64,000 bases of DNA from JAMXLJ01 sp036558745 (GTDB lineage Bacteria; Actinomycetota; Acidimicrobiia; IMCC26256; JAMXLJ01): positions 62,001 through 126,000 of the forward strand of contig DATBEZ010000033.1 in the NCBI GenBank assembly GCA_036558745.1, read 5' to 3'. A program made the position numbers and the translations under genes. Under the pieces are notes generated by a model that saw nothing but the letters and a program-made list of their open reading frames with translations, did not search any database and was not told the DNA's origin. Numbering within the stretch: the first letter of the stretch is position 1; every line of letters begins with the position of its first letter. Positions 41,427 through 49,029 of this stretch are shown in pieces.

Positions 41427-41888
41427 TTGGGGAACCTCGGCGTTCCGGAGATCCTCGTGATCGTGGTGGTCGCGCTCCTCGTGTTCGGACCCAACAAGGT
41501 GCCGGAGGTCGCACGCCAGGTCGGTCGGGGGATGCGTGAGCTGCGCAAGCTCCAGGACTCGCTGCGCGGCGACTTCAGCGACCTCCTCGACCTCGGCGAC
41601 GACGACCACGACGAGCCGACCGCGCCGTTCCACCCGACCGCGACCGGGCCGTCGCCCCAGCTGCCGCCGGCCCGCCCGCTCCTCCAACCGTCGCGTCCCC
41701 TGCCCGGCCCGTCGCCGGCGGCGGCGCCGTCACGGTTCCGCACCCCGGGGGGTACCCGGGTCGAGTCGGTGGCGCACGAGCGGCCCGCGCCGCCCGCTCC
41801 GCCCGCGGTGACCTCGACGATGCCCCCGGCGCGCCCGGCGAGCGCGCCCTCACGGTTCCGCCCGCCGCCGCGGCCGGACGCCTCCTGA
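41427..41888 (+). CDS. tatA: Sec-independent translocase TatA/TatB-type protein
   Basis: A 153-residue protein with a short N-terminal helix and hinge (NLGVPEILVIVVVALLVFGP), then a conserved amphipathic helix (KVPEVARQVGRGMRELRKLQ). A long Pro/Ala/Ser-rich tail follows. The FGP motif and GxGxR-like helix are diagnostic of TatA/TatB. The start is TTG at 41427, preceded by GGAGGGAAGGAG; residues upstream are not TatA-like. It lies nine bases before tatC. The distinction between TatA and TatB cannot be made with confidence. Confidence 0.9.
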   Translation: MGNLGVPEILVIVVVALLVFGPNKVPEVARQVGRGMRELRKLQDSLRGDFSDLLDLGDDDHDEPTAPFHPTATGPSPQLPPARPLLQPSRPLPGPSPAAAPSRFRTPGGTRVESVAHERPAPPAPPAVTSTMPPARPASAPSRFRPPPRPDAS

Positions 41889-41897
41889 CCCGACCCC

Positions 41898-42653
41898 GTG
41901 CGCAACCCGCTGCGGTTCCTCCGCCGTCCACCGCGCAACCCGGACGCGCACATGACGGTGGTCGAGCATCTCGCCGAGCTGCGTCGACGGATCTTCATCT
42001 CGCTGATCGCGGTGGTCGCTGCCGCGATCGTCTGCTTCATCTTCTCGAACTCGATCATCAGCTTCTTCGTCGGGTACTACAAGAGCGCCACCCACGGGAA
42101 GCAGGACCAGCTGATCTTCACCGGACCCCTGGACGGGTTCCTGGTGCGGCTCAAGGTCGCGACCTACGGCGGGGTCATCCTCGCGGTGCCGGTGTGGCTC
42201 TGGCAGCTGTGGCGCTTCGTCACCCCGGGCCTGCACGCCCACGAGAAGCGCTACGCCGTCCCCTTCATCGTCTCGTCGGTGATCCTCTTCGCCCTCGGCG
42301 GCTGGGTCGCGCTGCTCACCCTCACCAAGGCCCTCGAATTCCTCATCAGCGTGGGCGGGTCGTCGCTGCACCCGCTGCTCGCCGCCGACAAGTACCTCTC
42401 GCTCGTCGGGCTGATGATCCTGGCCTTCGGGATCTCCTTCGAGTTCCCGGTCGTGTTGATGTTCCTGCTCATCGCCCACGTGCTGACCACGGCCCAGCTG
42501 CGCCGCTGGCGGCGCATCGCGATCGTCGTCATCGTGATCTTCGCGGCGGTGATCACCCCCAGCCAGGACCCGTACTCTCTGTTCTTCATGGCCGTCCCGA
42601 TGTACGTCTTCTACGAGGCGTGCATCCTGATCGGAAGGATCCTCAAACGATGA
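41898..42653 (+). CDS. tatC: Sec-independent translocase TatC
   Basis: A 251-residue polytopic membrane protein with six hydrophobic segments. The signature MTVVEHLAELRRRIFISLIAV at residue about 19 binds twin-arginine signal peptides, and FTGPLDGFLVRLKVATYGGVIL, GISFEFPVVLMFLLI and AAVITPSQDPYSLFFMAVPMY follow. With TatA it exports folded proteins. The GTG start lies nine bases after tatA; an internal ATG at residue 19 is less likely. It overlaps the next small gene by four bases. Confidence 0.96.
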   Translation: MRNPLRFLRRPPRNPDAHMTVVEHLAELRRRIFISLIAVVAAAIVCFIFSNSIISFFVGYYKSATHGKQDQLIFTGPLDGFLVRLKVATYGGVILAVPVWLWQLWRFVTPGLHAHEKRYAVPFIVSSVILFALGGWVALLTLTKALEFLISVGGSSLHPLLAADKYLSLVGLMILAFGISFEFPVVLMFLLIAHVLTTAQLRRWRRIAIVVIVIFAAVITPSQDPYSLFFMAVPMYVFYEACILIGRILKR

Positions 42654-42937
42654 GCAAGCGCGCCCGTCCCCGGCGCGGGGGGTGGCGACCGCCGCGGCCC
42701 CGAGGCGAGCTCTTCAAGGCGGGTGCGGCGGCCGTCGTGATCCTCGGCGGCACCACGGGGATCATCTACCTGTGGCCGACGGGCTCCTCGGGAGGCAACA
42801 CCCCGACGACCGTGGCCACGTCCACCCCGACCACGGCGACGACGAACGGGGGATCGAGCCCGACGTCGGGAGCCCAGCCGCCGCCGACGACCACCAAGGC
42901 GGCCACGACCACGACGAAGGCGGGCGCCGCGCCGTGA
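42650..42937 (+). CDS. Small membrane-anchored protein with Thr/Ser/Pro tail
   Basis: A 95-residue protein. The basic N-terminus (SKRARPRRGGWRPPRPRG) is followed by one helix (LFKAGAAAVVILGGTTGIIYLW) and a low-complexity exterior tail rich in Thr, Gly, Ser and Pro (TPTTVATSTPTTATTNGG). Composition suggests a surface spacer or stalk. The ATG overlaps the tatC stop (ATGA), and its stop overlaps helY (GTGA), so it is fixed between secretion and RNA-helicase genes. Function unknown. Confidence 0.65.
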   Translation: MSKRARPRRGGWRPPRPRGELFKAGAAAVVILGGTTGIIYLWPTGSSGGNTPTTVATSTPTTATTNGGSSPTSGAQPPPTTTKAATTTTKAGAAP

Positions 42938-45552
42938 GCGACGCCGGGCCCGTGCGCGAGCGGCGCGACCTGCGCGCCGACTTCGAGGCCGCAGTGGGCT
43001 TCGGGCTCGACCCGTTCCAGGAGCGCGCGCTGGACGCCCTGGATGCCGGCGTCTCGGTGCTCGTCGCGGCGCCGACGGGCTCGGGCAAGACCCTCGTCGC
43101 CGAGTACGCGATCTCGCTCGCCCGGGCCCAGGGCGCCAAGGCCTTCTACACCACACCGCTCAAGGCCCTCTCGAACCAGAAGTACCACGACCTGTCGCGC
43201 GCGTACGGCGCGGAGCAGGTCGGTCTGCTGACGGGCGACAACTCGGTCAACGGTGACGCGCCGATCGTCGTGATGACGACCGAGGTGCTGCGGAACATGA
43301 TCTACGCCCGCTCACCCGCGCTCGACGGTCTGCGCTACGTCGTGCTCGACGAGGTGCACTACCTCCAGGACCGGTTCCGGGGCGCGGTGTGGGAGGAGGT
43401 GATCATCCACCTCGCGGCCGAGGTCGACCTGGTGTGCCTGTCCGCCACCGTGTCGAACGCGGAGGAGGTCGCCGACTGGTTGCGCACGGTGCGCGGCGAG
43501 ACGACCGCGGTGATCGAGGAACGGCGTCCCGTGGAGCTCGAGCACCTGTACCTGGTCGGCGAGCGCGGCAGCGACGCGCTGCACCTCTTGCCCACCTTCG
43601 TCACCATCGCGGGGGAGGAGCGGCCCAACCCCGACGCCGCCCGGCTCGACACGCGCGGTCACCGGGGCGGCGGCCCGCGCGGCGGACCACGCCTGCGCCT
43701 GCGCACGCCGGGTCGGGCCGAGACGGTCGAACGGCTCGCGGCCGACCGCATGCTGCCCGCGATCGTGTTCGTGTTCAGTCGCGCCGGCTGCGACGCGGCA
43801 GTGGAGCAGTGCCTCGCCGCGGGCCTGCGCCTCACCGACACCCACGAGCGCACCGAGATCCGCCGGATCGCCGAGACCCGCACCGCGTCGCTGTCCGACG
43901 AGGACCTCGACCTGCTCGGCTACCGCGAGTGGGCCAGCGCGCTCGAAGCGGGGATCGCGGCCCACCACGCGGGCATGGTCCCGCCGATGAAGGAGGCGGT
44001 CGAGGAGGCGTTCGCGGCGGGGCTCGTCAAGGTCGTGTTCGCGACCGAGACGTTGTCGCTCGGCATCAACATGCCGGCGCGCTCGGTCGTCATCGAGAAG
44101 CTCTCCAAGTTCACCGGCGAGCACCACGAGTTCCTGACGCCCGGGGAGTACACCCAGCTGACCGGCCGTGCGGGCCGTCGCGGCATCGACGACCTCGGCT
44201 ACGCCATCGTGTGCTGGAGCCCGTTCGTGCCCTTCGACCAGGTCGCCGGTCTCGCGTCGCGGCGGACGTACGCGCTCACGTCGTCGTTCCGCCCGACCTA
44301 CAACATGGCCGCGAACCTCGTGAACCGCTACCCGCGCGAGGTTGCCCACCATCTGTTGAACCTGTCGTTCGCGCAGTACCGCACCGACCGCGACACGGTG
44401 ACGTTGGAGCGCCGGCTCGAACGCGACCGCGAGCTGCTCGCCCGCCAGCAGGCCGCGTCGGGCATCGCTCCCGGCGACGTCGAGGAGTACCGGCGGATGC
44501 TGGAGCAGGCCGACGAGCGGCGTGACGCCCGACGGGGGAGTCGCGTCGACCAGGCCCTCGCGGCGCTGCGCCCGGGCGACGTGCTCGTCATCGGCCGCCA
44601 CGGCGGCCGGGTGGCGGTGCTGCGCCAGGGTCACGGCCGCGGAGGCCAGCAGGTGCTGGCGCTCACCGCGAAGCGCGAGCTGGTCCAGCTGCGGCCACGC
44701 GACTTCCGCGAGCCGCCGACGCCGGCCGGCAGCATCGAGCTGCCGCGCCCGTTCGCGCCGAAGAGCACCGGGTTCCGCCGTGAGGTCGCGGAGTCGTTGC
44801 GCAAGGCGCGCCTGCGCACACCCCGGCCCGTGGCCGCCGAGGAGGGGGCGCCACGCCGTGAGCGCCGCGACGGCGGCCGCGCGCAACGGCTGCGCGCGGT
44901 GGCGGGCATCGATCGGTTGGAGAAGGAGATCGAGCGGCTCGAACGTCGCATCCGCGGCCGCAACGACACGCTGGCGCGCCAGTTCGACCGCGTGCTCCGG
45001 GTGCTCGAGGCGCGCGGCTACGTCGACGACTGGAGCCTGAGCCCGGCCGGGCGCCGCCTCACCCGTCTCTACACCGAGACCGACCTGATGGTCGCGGAGG
45101 CGCTCGAGGCCGGTCTGCTGGACGACCTGGACCCGCGCGAGTTCGCGGCGTTCGTGTCGTGCTTCACCTACGAGCGCCGGGGCCCCGACCTCGGCCGTCC
45201 GCCCGCGCCGCCGCGGTGGCCGACGAGCCGCCTGGCCCGACGGTGGCGCGAGCTGGACCGTCTCGCGCGGGAGCTGAACGGCGACGAGGCCGACGCCGGG
45301 CTGCCCGAGACCCGTGCGCCCGACCCCGGCTTCGCGGCCGCGATCCACGCGTGGGCGGGCGGCGAGCACCTCGCCGACGTGCTCGACGACGAGCTGACGG
45401 GCGGCGACTTCGTCCGCCAGGTCAAGCAGGTGATCGACCTGCTGCGCCAGCTGTCGGAAGCGGCCGCGTCGGATCTCACCCGACACACCGCGGCCGCGGC
45501 GGCCGACGCCTGCTTCCGCGGGGTGATCGCCGCGTCGAGCGTGGTGACGTGA
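42934..45552 (+). CDS. helY: SKI2-like superfamily 2 RNA helicase (HelY)
   Basis: An 872-residue helicase. Motifs in order: Walker A AAPTGSGKT near residue 45, Ia TTPLKALSNQK, Walker B VLDEVHYLQD, III LSATVSNAEE, IV VFVFSRAGCD, V VVFATETLSLGINMPARSVVIE, and VI QLTGRAGRRGIDD. The C-terminal part has the DSHCT-type helical domain typical of Ski2/Mtr4-like proteins (FAAFVSCFTYERR). It presumably remodels RNA in decay; the bacterial role is poorly defined. GTG 42934 overlaps the preceding gene. Gene order after tatC repeats that of mycobacteria. Confidence 0.95.
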   Translation: MSDAGPVRERRDLRADFEAAVGFGLDPFQERALDALDAGVSVLVAAPTGSGKTLVAEYAISLARAQGAKAFYTTPLKALSNQKYHDLSRAYGAEQVGLLTGDNSVNGDAPIVVMTTEVLRNMIYARSPALDGLRYVVLDEVHYLQDRFRGAVWEEVIIHLAAEVDLVCLSATVSNAEEVADWLRTVRGETTAVIEERRPVELEHLYLVGERGSDALHLLPTFVTIAGEERPNPDAARLDTRGHRGGGPRGGPRLRLRTPGRAETVERLAADRMLPAIVFVFSRAGCDAAVEQCLAAGLRLTDTHERTEIRRIAETRTASLSDEDLDLLGYREWASALEAGIAAHHAGMVPPMKEAVEEAFAAGLVKVVFATETLSLGINMPARSVVIEKLSKFTGEHHEFLTPGEYTQLTGRAGRRGIDDLGYAIVCWSPFVPFDQVAGLASRRTYALTSSFRPTYNMAANLVNRYPREVAHHLLNLSFAQYRTDRDTVTLERRLERDRELLARQQAASGIAPGDVEEYRRMLEQADERRDARRGSRVDQALAALRPGDVLVIGRHGGRVAVLRQGHGRGGQQVLALTAKRELVQLRPRDFREPPTPAGSIELPRPFAPKSTGFRREVAESLRKARLRTPRPVAAEEGAPRRERRDGGRAQRLRAVAGIDRLEKEIERLERRIRGRNDTLARQFDRVLRVLEARGYVDDWSLSPAGRRLTRLYTETDLMVAEALEAGLLDDLDPREFAAFVSCFTYERRGPDLGRPPAPPRWPTSRLARRWRELDRLARELNGDEADAGLPETRAPDPGFAAAIHAWAGGEHLADVLDDELTGGDFVRQVKQVIDLLRQLSEAAASDLTRHTAAAAADACFRGVIAASSVVT

Positions 45553-45571
45553 GCGCGGCCCGGTTCGGCCC

Positions 45572-46231
45572 GTGATCGAGAAGGGCGCCCCGTGGGGTGA
45601 GCCGACGACCGCGACGGCGGCGATCGAGGTGCGCGGTGACGACGCGGATCTCGCCGCGGTCGTGGAGGGCGCCGGGGGCGCGCTCGTCCGCTTCGAGCCG
45701 ACCGCCGCGTCCGATCTCGCCCGGGCCCTCGGTCTCGGGCCCGGCGCGCCCGGTGCGACCGCGGTCGCGCTGGACGCGTTGCGCGTCACGGTGCCGGGCC
45801 GGGCGCCCCGTCTCGCGGTGAACGCGATCGTGCTCGGGCCGGCGCCCGAACGGGTGCGGGCCTGGACGCGGGCGCGCGGGGTGGACTTCGCCGTCGACGG
45901 GCGCGACCGGCGCACGGGCCGGGCCACGACCGTCGTGATCGCGAGCGGCCAGTTCGTCCACGCCCTCGACGTGGTGCCCCGCGGCCACCCGGGGGACGGC
46001 CGGATCGAGTGCCAGGTGTACGCGCTCGCGCCGCGGGAGCGGCGTGAAATGCGTCACCGGCTGCCCCAGGGCGGGCACGTCCCGCATCCCCGGATCGTGC
46101 AGGCCGCGGGACGCAGCGTGACCGTGCACGCGGACGTGGTGCTGCCGCTCGAGGTCGACGGCCGGCCGTTGGGCCGGGTGCGCGAGATGACGGTCGACGT
46201 GCTGCCCGGCGCGCTGCGCCTCCTCGTCTGA
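45572..46231 (+). CDS. Lipid-kinase-like protein lacking the ATP-binding half
   Basis: A 219-residue protein whose C-terminal part resembles the beta-sandwich domain of diacylglycerol kinase/YegS enzymes: GQFVHALDVVPRGHPGDGRIECQVYA, then VPLPLEVDGRPLG-like VVLPLEVDGRPLGRVREM. The N-terminal NAD-kinase-like lobe with the GGDGT motif is absent, so kinase activity is doubtful. It may be a degenerate or regulatory descendant. The GTG start lies 20 bases after helY, and the frame continues without interruption, with codon use like neighbours. Confidence 0.5.
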   Translation: MIEKGAPWGEPTTATAAIEVRGDDADLAAVVEGAGGALVRFEPTAASDLARALGLGPGAPGATAVALDALRVTVPGRAPRLAVNAIVLGPAPERVRAWTRARGVDFAVDGRDRRTGRATTVVIASGQFVHALDVVPRGHPGDGRIECQVYALAPRERREMRHRLPQGGHVPHPRIVQAAGRSVTVHADVVLPLEVDGRPLGRVREMTVDVLPGALRLLV

Positions 46232-46304
46232 CCCACCTCCCGCGGAGCGACTCGGGAGCGCAGCCGTGGATGCCGACATCCACGGGGGGCGGAGGGGGCA
46301 GGGG

Positions 46305-46319
46305 TACGCTCGGCCGCCC
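46305..46319 (+). promoter_or_regulatory. Candidate -10 of the ThyX-like gene
   Basis: TACGCT at 46305-46310, nine bases before the ATG at 46320. Transcription would begin about two to three bases before the start codon. The purine-rich GGGGCGGAGGGGG further upstream lies outside such a transcript. Confidence 0.35.
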
Positions 46320-47924
46320 ATGCTCTACGTCGACGAGGAGTTCACCGAGGAGGAGGCGGCGGTCCTTCGCCCCTACTTCTCGAACCTGCGTGGGCCGGTG
46401 TTCGCGCTCGTGAACCTGCCCGAGGTCGTGAAGGGCGCGTTGTTCGCGCGGTACTCGCGCAGCTCGAAGAGCCTGCGGCGGTTGTTCCTCGACGAGTTCG
46501 TCGGCAATCTCGACCTCACCGGCGACCTGACCGTCGACGCGACGATCGGGCTGCGACGCGCGGAGGAGCTCTACGAGCGCGTGTTCCTCGAGTACGGCGA
46601 CGACTCGGTCGCGCAGCTCGGCGGTGTGCACCTCGCGTGCGAGCAGGCGTCGAACCTCTTGACCAAGATCCTCGAGTGGGGCCGCTTGATGTCCTATCTC
46701 GAGCAGTCGACGCGCTACATCCCGTATGACGCGCGCCTCGGCGGCCGCTACCGCTATTGGCGCGATCCCGCGATCACGAGCTCGCCTGTCGGTGCGCGTT
46801 ACGTCGCCGACATGGACGCGCTCTTCGACACCTACCGCACGCTGCTGCCCGCGATGTTGGACTGGGCGCGCGAACGCTATCCGAAGGAGCCCGGCGACTC
46901 CGACTTCGTCTACAAGCAGACGATCAAGGCGAAGGCGTGCGACGCGATCCGTGGCATCCTTCCCGCGGCGACGTTGTCGAACGTCGGCATCTACGGCAGC
47001 GGGCAGGGGTTCGAGGCGTTGCTCTTGCGCATGCGCGCACACCCGTTGCCCGAAGCGCGCCAGTACGCGGACTTGATGCTGCACGAGCTCCGCAAGGTGA
47101 TCCCGTCGTTCCTGTCACGCGTCGATCGGCCCGAGCGTGGCGTCGCGTGGAGCCGGTATCTCGAGGACATCCGGGCCGATGTGGCCGACGTCGCGTACCG
47201 CATCTTCGGCGCAGAACCGCCCGAACCACGGCCTCCGGTGACCCTCACGGACTTCGATCCGGAGGGCGAGGACAAAATGCTCGCGGCGGTCTGCTACCCG
47301 TACACGAACCTGCCCGAGGACCAGGTGCTCGCGCGCGTTCGACGGCTCGGCACCGACGAGAAGACCGCCATCCTGCGCGCGGCGGTGGGGGAGCGGGCCA
47401 ACCGGCGCCACAAGCCGGGTCGAGGCTTCGAGCGCACGTCGTACCGTTTCGACGTGCTCGCGGACTACGGCGCGTTCCGAGACCTGCAACGTCACCGTTT
47501 GATGACGATCGAGTGGCAAGCGCTCACACCGCAGCACGGTTACGAAGTGCCCGACGCGGTCACGGAAGCCGGCCTGGGCGCGCACTTCGACGACGCGATG
47601 GAGCGGTCCGCGTCGTTGTACGACGCGCTCGCGCCGCACTTCCCCGAGCACGCGCCCTACGCGGTGTCGCTCGCGTACCGGATCCGCTTCGTGATGCAGA
47701 TGAACGCGCGCGAGGCCTTCCATCTGCTCGAGCTGCGATCGTCACCACAGGGTCATCCCGCGTACCGGCGCGTCGCCCAGGAGATGCACCGACTCATCGC
47801 GGAAGAGGCCGGGCACCACGCGATCGCGGCCGCGATGCGCTACGTCGATCACGGGACCTACGACCTCGAACGGCTCGAGTCGGAGCGCGCCGCGGAGCAG
47901 CGAAGGACCGCGCCGCGTACGTGA
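46320..47924 (+). CDS. Double-length FAD-dependent thymidylate synthase-like protein
   Basis: A 534-residue protein, about twice the length of ThyX, with two ThyX-like halves. The N-terminal half keeps GDDSVAQLGGVHLACEQASN and MSYLEQSTRYIPYD, the Ser-Arg-Tyr part of the ThyX signature, but has no RHR. The C-terminal half has FRDLQRHRLMTIEWQ, the RHR part, but lacks the STRY continuation. ThyX methylates dUMP using folate and FAD. Whether this form has that activity is not known, since the usual RHRxxS motif is split over two halves. ATG 46320 is preferred over an upstream GTG. Confidence 0.75.
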   Translation: MLYVDEEFTEEEAAVLRPYFSNLRGPVFALVNLPEVVKGALFARYSRSSKSLRRLFLDEFVGNLDLTGDLTVDATIGLRRAEELYERVFLEYGDDSVAQLGGVHLACEQASNLLTKILEWGRLMSYLEQSTRYIPYDARLGGRYRYWRDPAITSSPVGARYVADMDALFDTYRTLLPAMLDWARERYPKEPGDSDFVYKQTIKAKACDAIRGILPAATLSNVGIYGSGQGFEALLLRMRAHPLPEARQYADLMLHELRKVIPSFLSRVDRPERGVAWSRYLEDIRADVADVAYRIFGAEPPEPRPPVTLTDFDPEGEDKMLAAVCYPYTNLPEDQVLARVRRLGTDEKTAILRAAVGERANRRHKPGRGFERTSYRFDVLADYGAFRDLQRHRLMTIEWQALTPQHGYEVPDAVTEAGLGAHFDDAMERSASLYDALAPHFPEHAPYAVSLAYRIRFVMQMNAREAFHLLELRSSPQGHPAYRRVAQEMHRLIAEEAGHHAIAAAMRYVDHGTYDLERLESERAAEQRRTAPRT

Positions 47925-48122
47925 TTGCCGTCACCGACGCGCGCTGCGCGCGCGCCGGGCGGTCCATCGCGCGACGACCGTGAAATTCTTGTGAGCGCAT
48001 GACCAGCGTCGACGCGCGGGGGAGCAGGTCAGCGCTTCGCGACGTCGCATGCCTCCGCTTGACAGCGGGGTGCGTTCTCGGGCTCACTACTCCACGTCCC
48101 CACAGCCTGAGCCGGTCGTGGG

Positions 48123-48260
48123 CCTTTCGGCGGAGCGATCGCGCCGCCGGAAGGGGGCATGAGGGACCGGGGGTCCAGGAGGCCAAGTAGAGAACGCTGC
48201 GATACCCCGGCCGCTGTGCGGCACGGGCGACACAGCGGCCCCAACGGCCTCCTGGGCCCC
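48123..48260 (+). ncRNA. Candidate structured noncoding RNA
   Basis: Two stable elements are visible. First, arms 48123-48133 and 48144-48154 pair over 11 bases (one G-U). Second, arms 48170-48184 and 48246-48260 pair over 15 bases (one G-U) and enclose an inner perfect 10-bp stem, 48209-48218 with 48231-48240. The upstream TTGACA at 48059 would suit a transcript of about 180 bases. It has no SRP GGAAGG tetraloop core, tmRNA ends or tRNA T-loop, so no known class is assigned. The strand is inferred from the promoter-like box. Confidence 0.4.
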
Positions 48261-48426
48261 GCTTCACCATCTCGACGCGTCGCGCTGTCGGAGCCGCGCG
48301 CGCGGCGAACGTGTTCCGTGCACGGACGCCGCTGCGAAGGTGACGCGCGGAATCCTCGCGTTCGCGGAATGCGCGGGGCCCGCCGTCCGTTACGTGGCGT
48401 CGATCGGAGCATCGGGGGGTCGGCGT

Positions 48427-48432
48427 TATACT
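48427..48432 (+). promoter_or_regulatory. -10 element of the DUF4193 gene
   Basis: TATACT agrees with the vegetative -10 consensus in five of six positions and is rare in such GC-rich sequence. It leaves a leader of about 95 bases before ATG 48535. No clear -35 is seen at 17 bases distance, as is common for actinobacterial housekeeping promoters. Confidence 0.5.
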
Positions 48433-48534
48433 GCCGCCCCCCAAGGGCCCGAGTGCAGAGTCCCACGAGTCTCCGTGGGAGCCGTCGGGTAGGGGACCCC
48501 CCACCATCCGAACGCCCCCGCGGTGGAGCCCACC

Positions 48535-49029
48535 ATGGCCGAAGACGAATTCGAAGACGACGAGCCAGAGCTCGACGACGATGACATGGACGTCGAGGAC
48601 CTCGACGAGGACGACCTCGACCTCGAAGACGAAGAGGAAGACGACGACGACGAGATGCTCGACGTCCTCGACGAAGACGAGGACGCGGGCACCGATGGCG
48701 AGGCCGGCGTCGAGGTACCGACCGCGCCCGCCACGCTGACCACCACCGAAGAAGAGGACGACGAGATCGTCGACCTCGATGAGGAGCTGCATCCCGACGA
48801 CGTCGAGGAGCCGCTCGACGTGCTGCTCCAGGAACGCACCGCGAGCGGCAGCCTCGAGGACGACGAGGACGTCGAGGACGAAGAGGTCGAGACCGACGAG
48901 CGGGGCGACGGGCCGGCCCGGATCCTGCCCCGGCGCGCCGACGAGTTCCTCTGCTCGTCGTGCTTCCTCGTCCTGCCTCGCACCCAGCTGGCCGACGAGG
49001 CCAAGATGGTCTGTCGCGACTGCGCCTGA
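48535..49029 (+). CDS. DUF4193-like acidic zinc-ribbon protein
   Basis: A 164-residue protein. Roughly the first 125 residues are extremely rich in Asp and Glu (for example DDDDMDVEDLDEDDLDLEDE) and likely disordered. The C-terminus is a compact zinc ribbon: FLCSSCFLVLPRTQLADE followed by VCRDC. This layout matches the actinobacterial DUF4193 family, with a longer acidic part than in mycobacteria. The role is unknown; RNA-polymerase or ribosome binding is sometimes suggested for such acidic proteins but not shown. ATG 48535 is chosen; GTG 48523 is possible. Confidence 0.75.
   Translation: MAEDEFEDDEPELDDDDMDVEDLDEDDLDLEDEEEDDDDEMLDVLDEDEDAGTDGEAGVEVPTAPATLTTTEEEDDEIVDLDEELHPDDVEEPLDVLLQERTASGSLEDDEDVEDEEVETDERGDGPARILPRRADEFLCSSCFLVLPRTQLADEAKMVCRDCA

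Larger units (their letters stand above)
47925..48534. other. 610-base intergenic region with structured RNA candidate
   Basis: The longest gap in the window. 47925-47975 is GC-alternating and may terminate the ThyX-like transcript. TTGACA at 48059-48064 is a perfect -35, with a weak -10 (CTCACT-like) about 17 bases on. 48123-48260 contains strong stem-loops, listed separately. TATACT at 48427-48432 is a very good -10 for the DUF4193 gene, whose leader of about 100 bases has the hairpin CCCACGAGTCTCCGTGGG. No convincing protein gene is present. Confidence 0.6.

Noticed and set aside
47999..48190. A 63-codon plus-strand frame in the long gap
   Set aside because: No RBS, unlike codon pattern, and it runs through the strongly paired RNA candidate; more likely non-coding.
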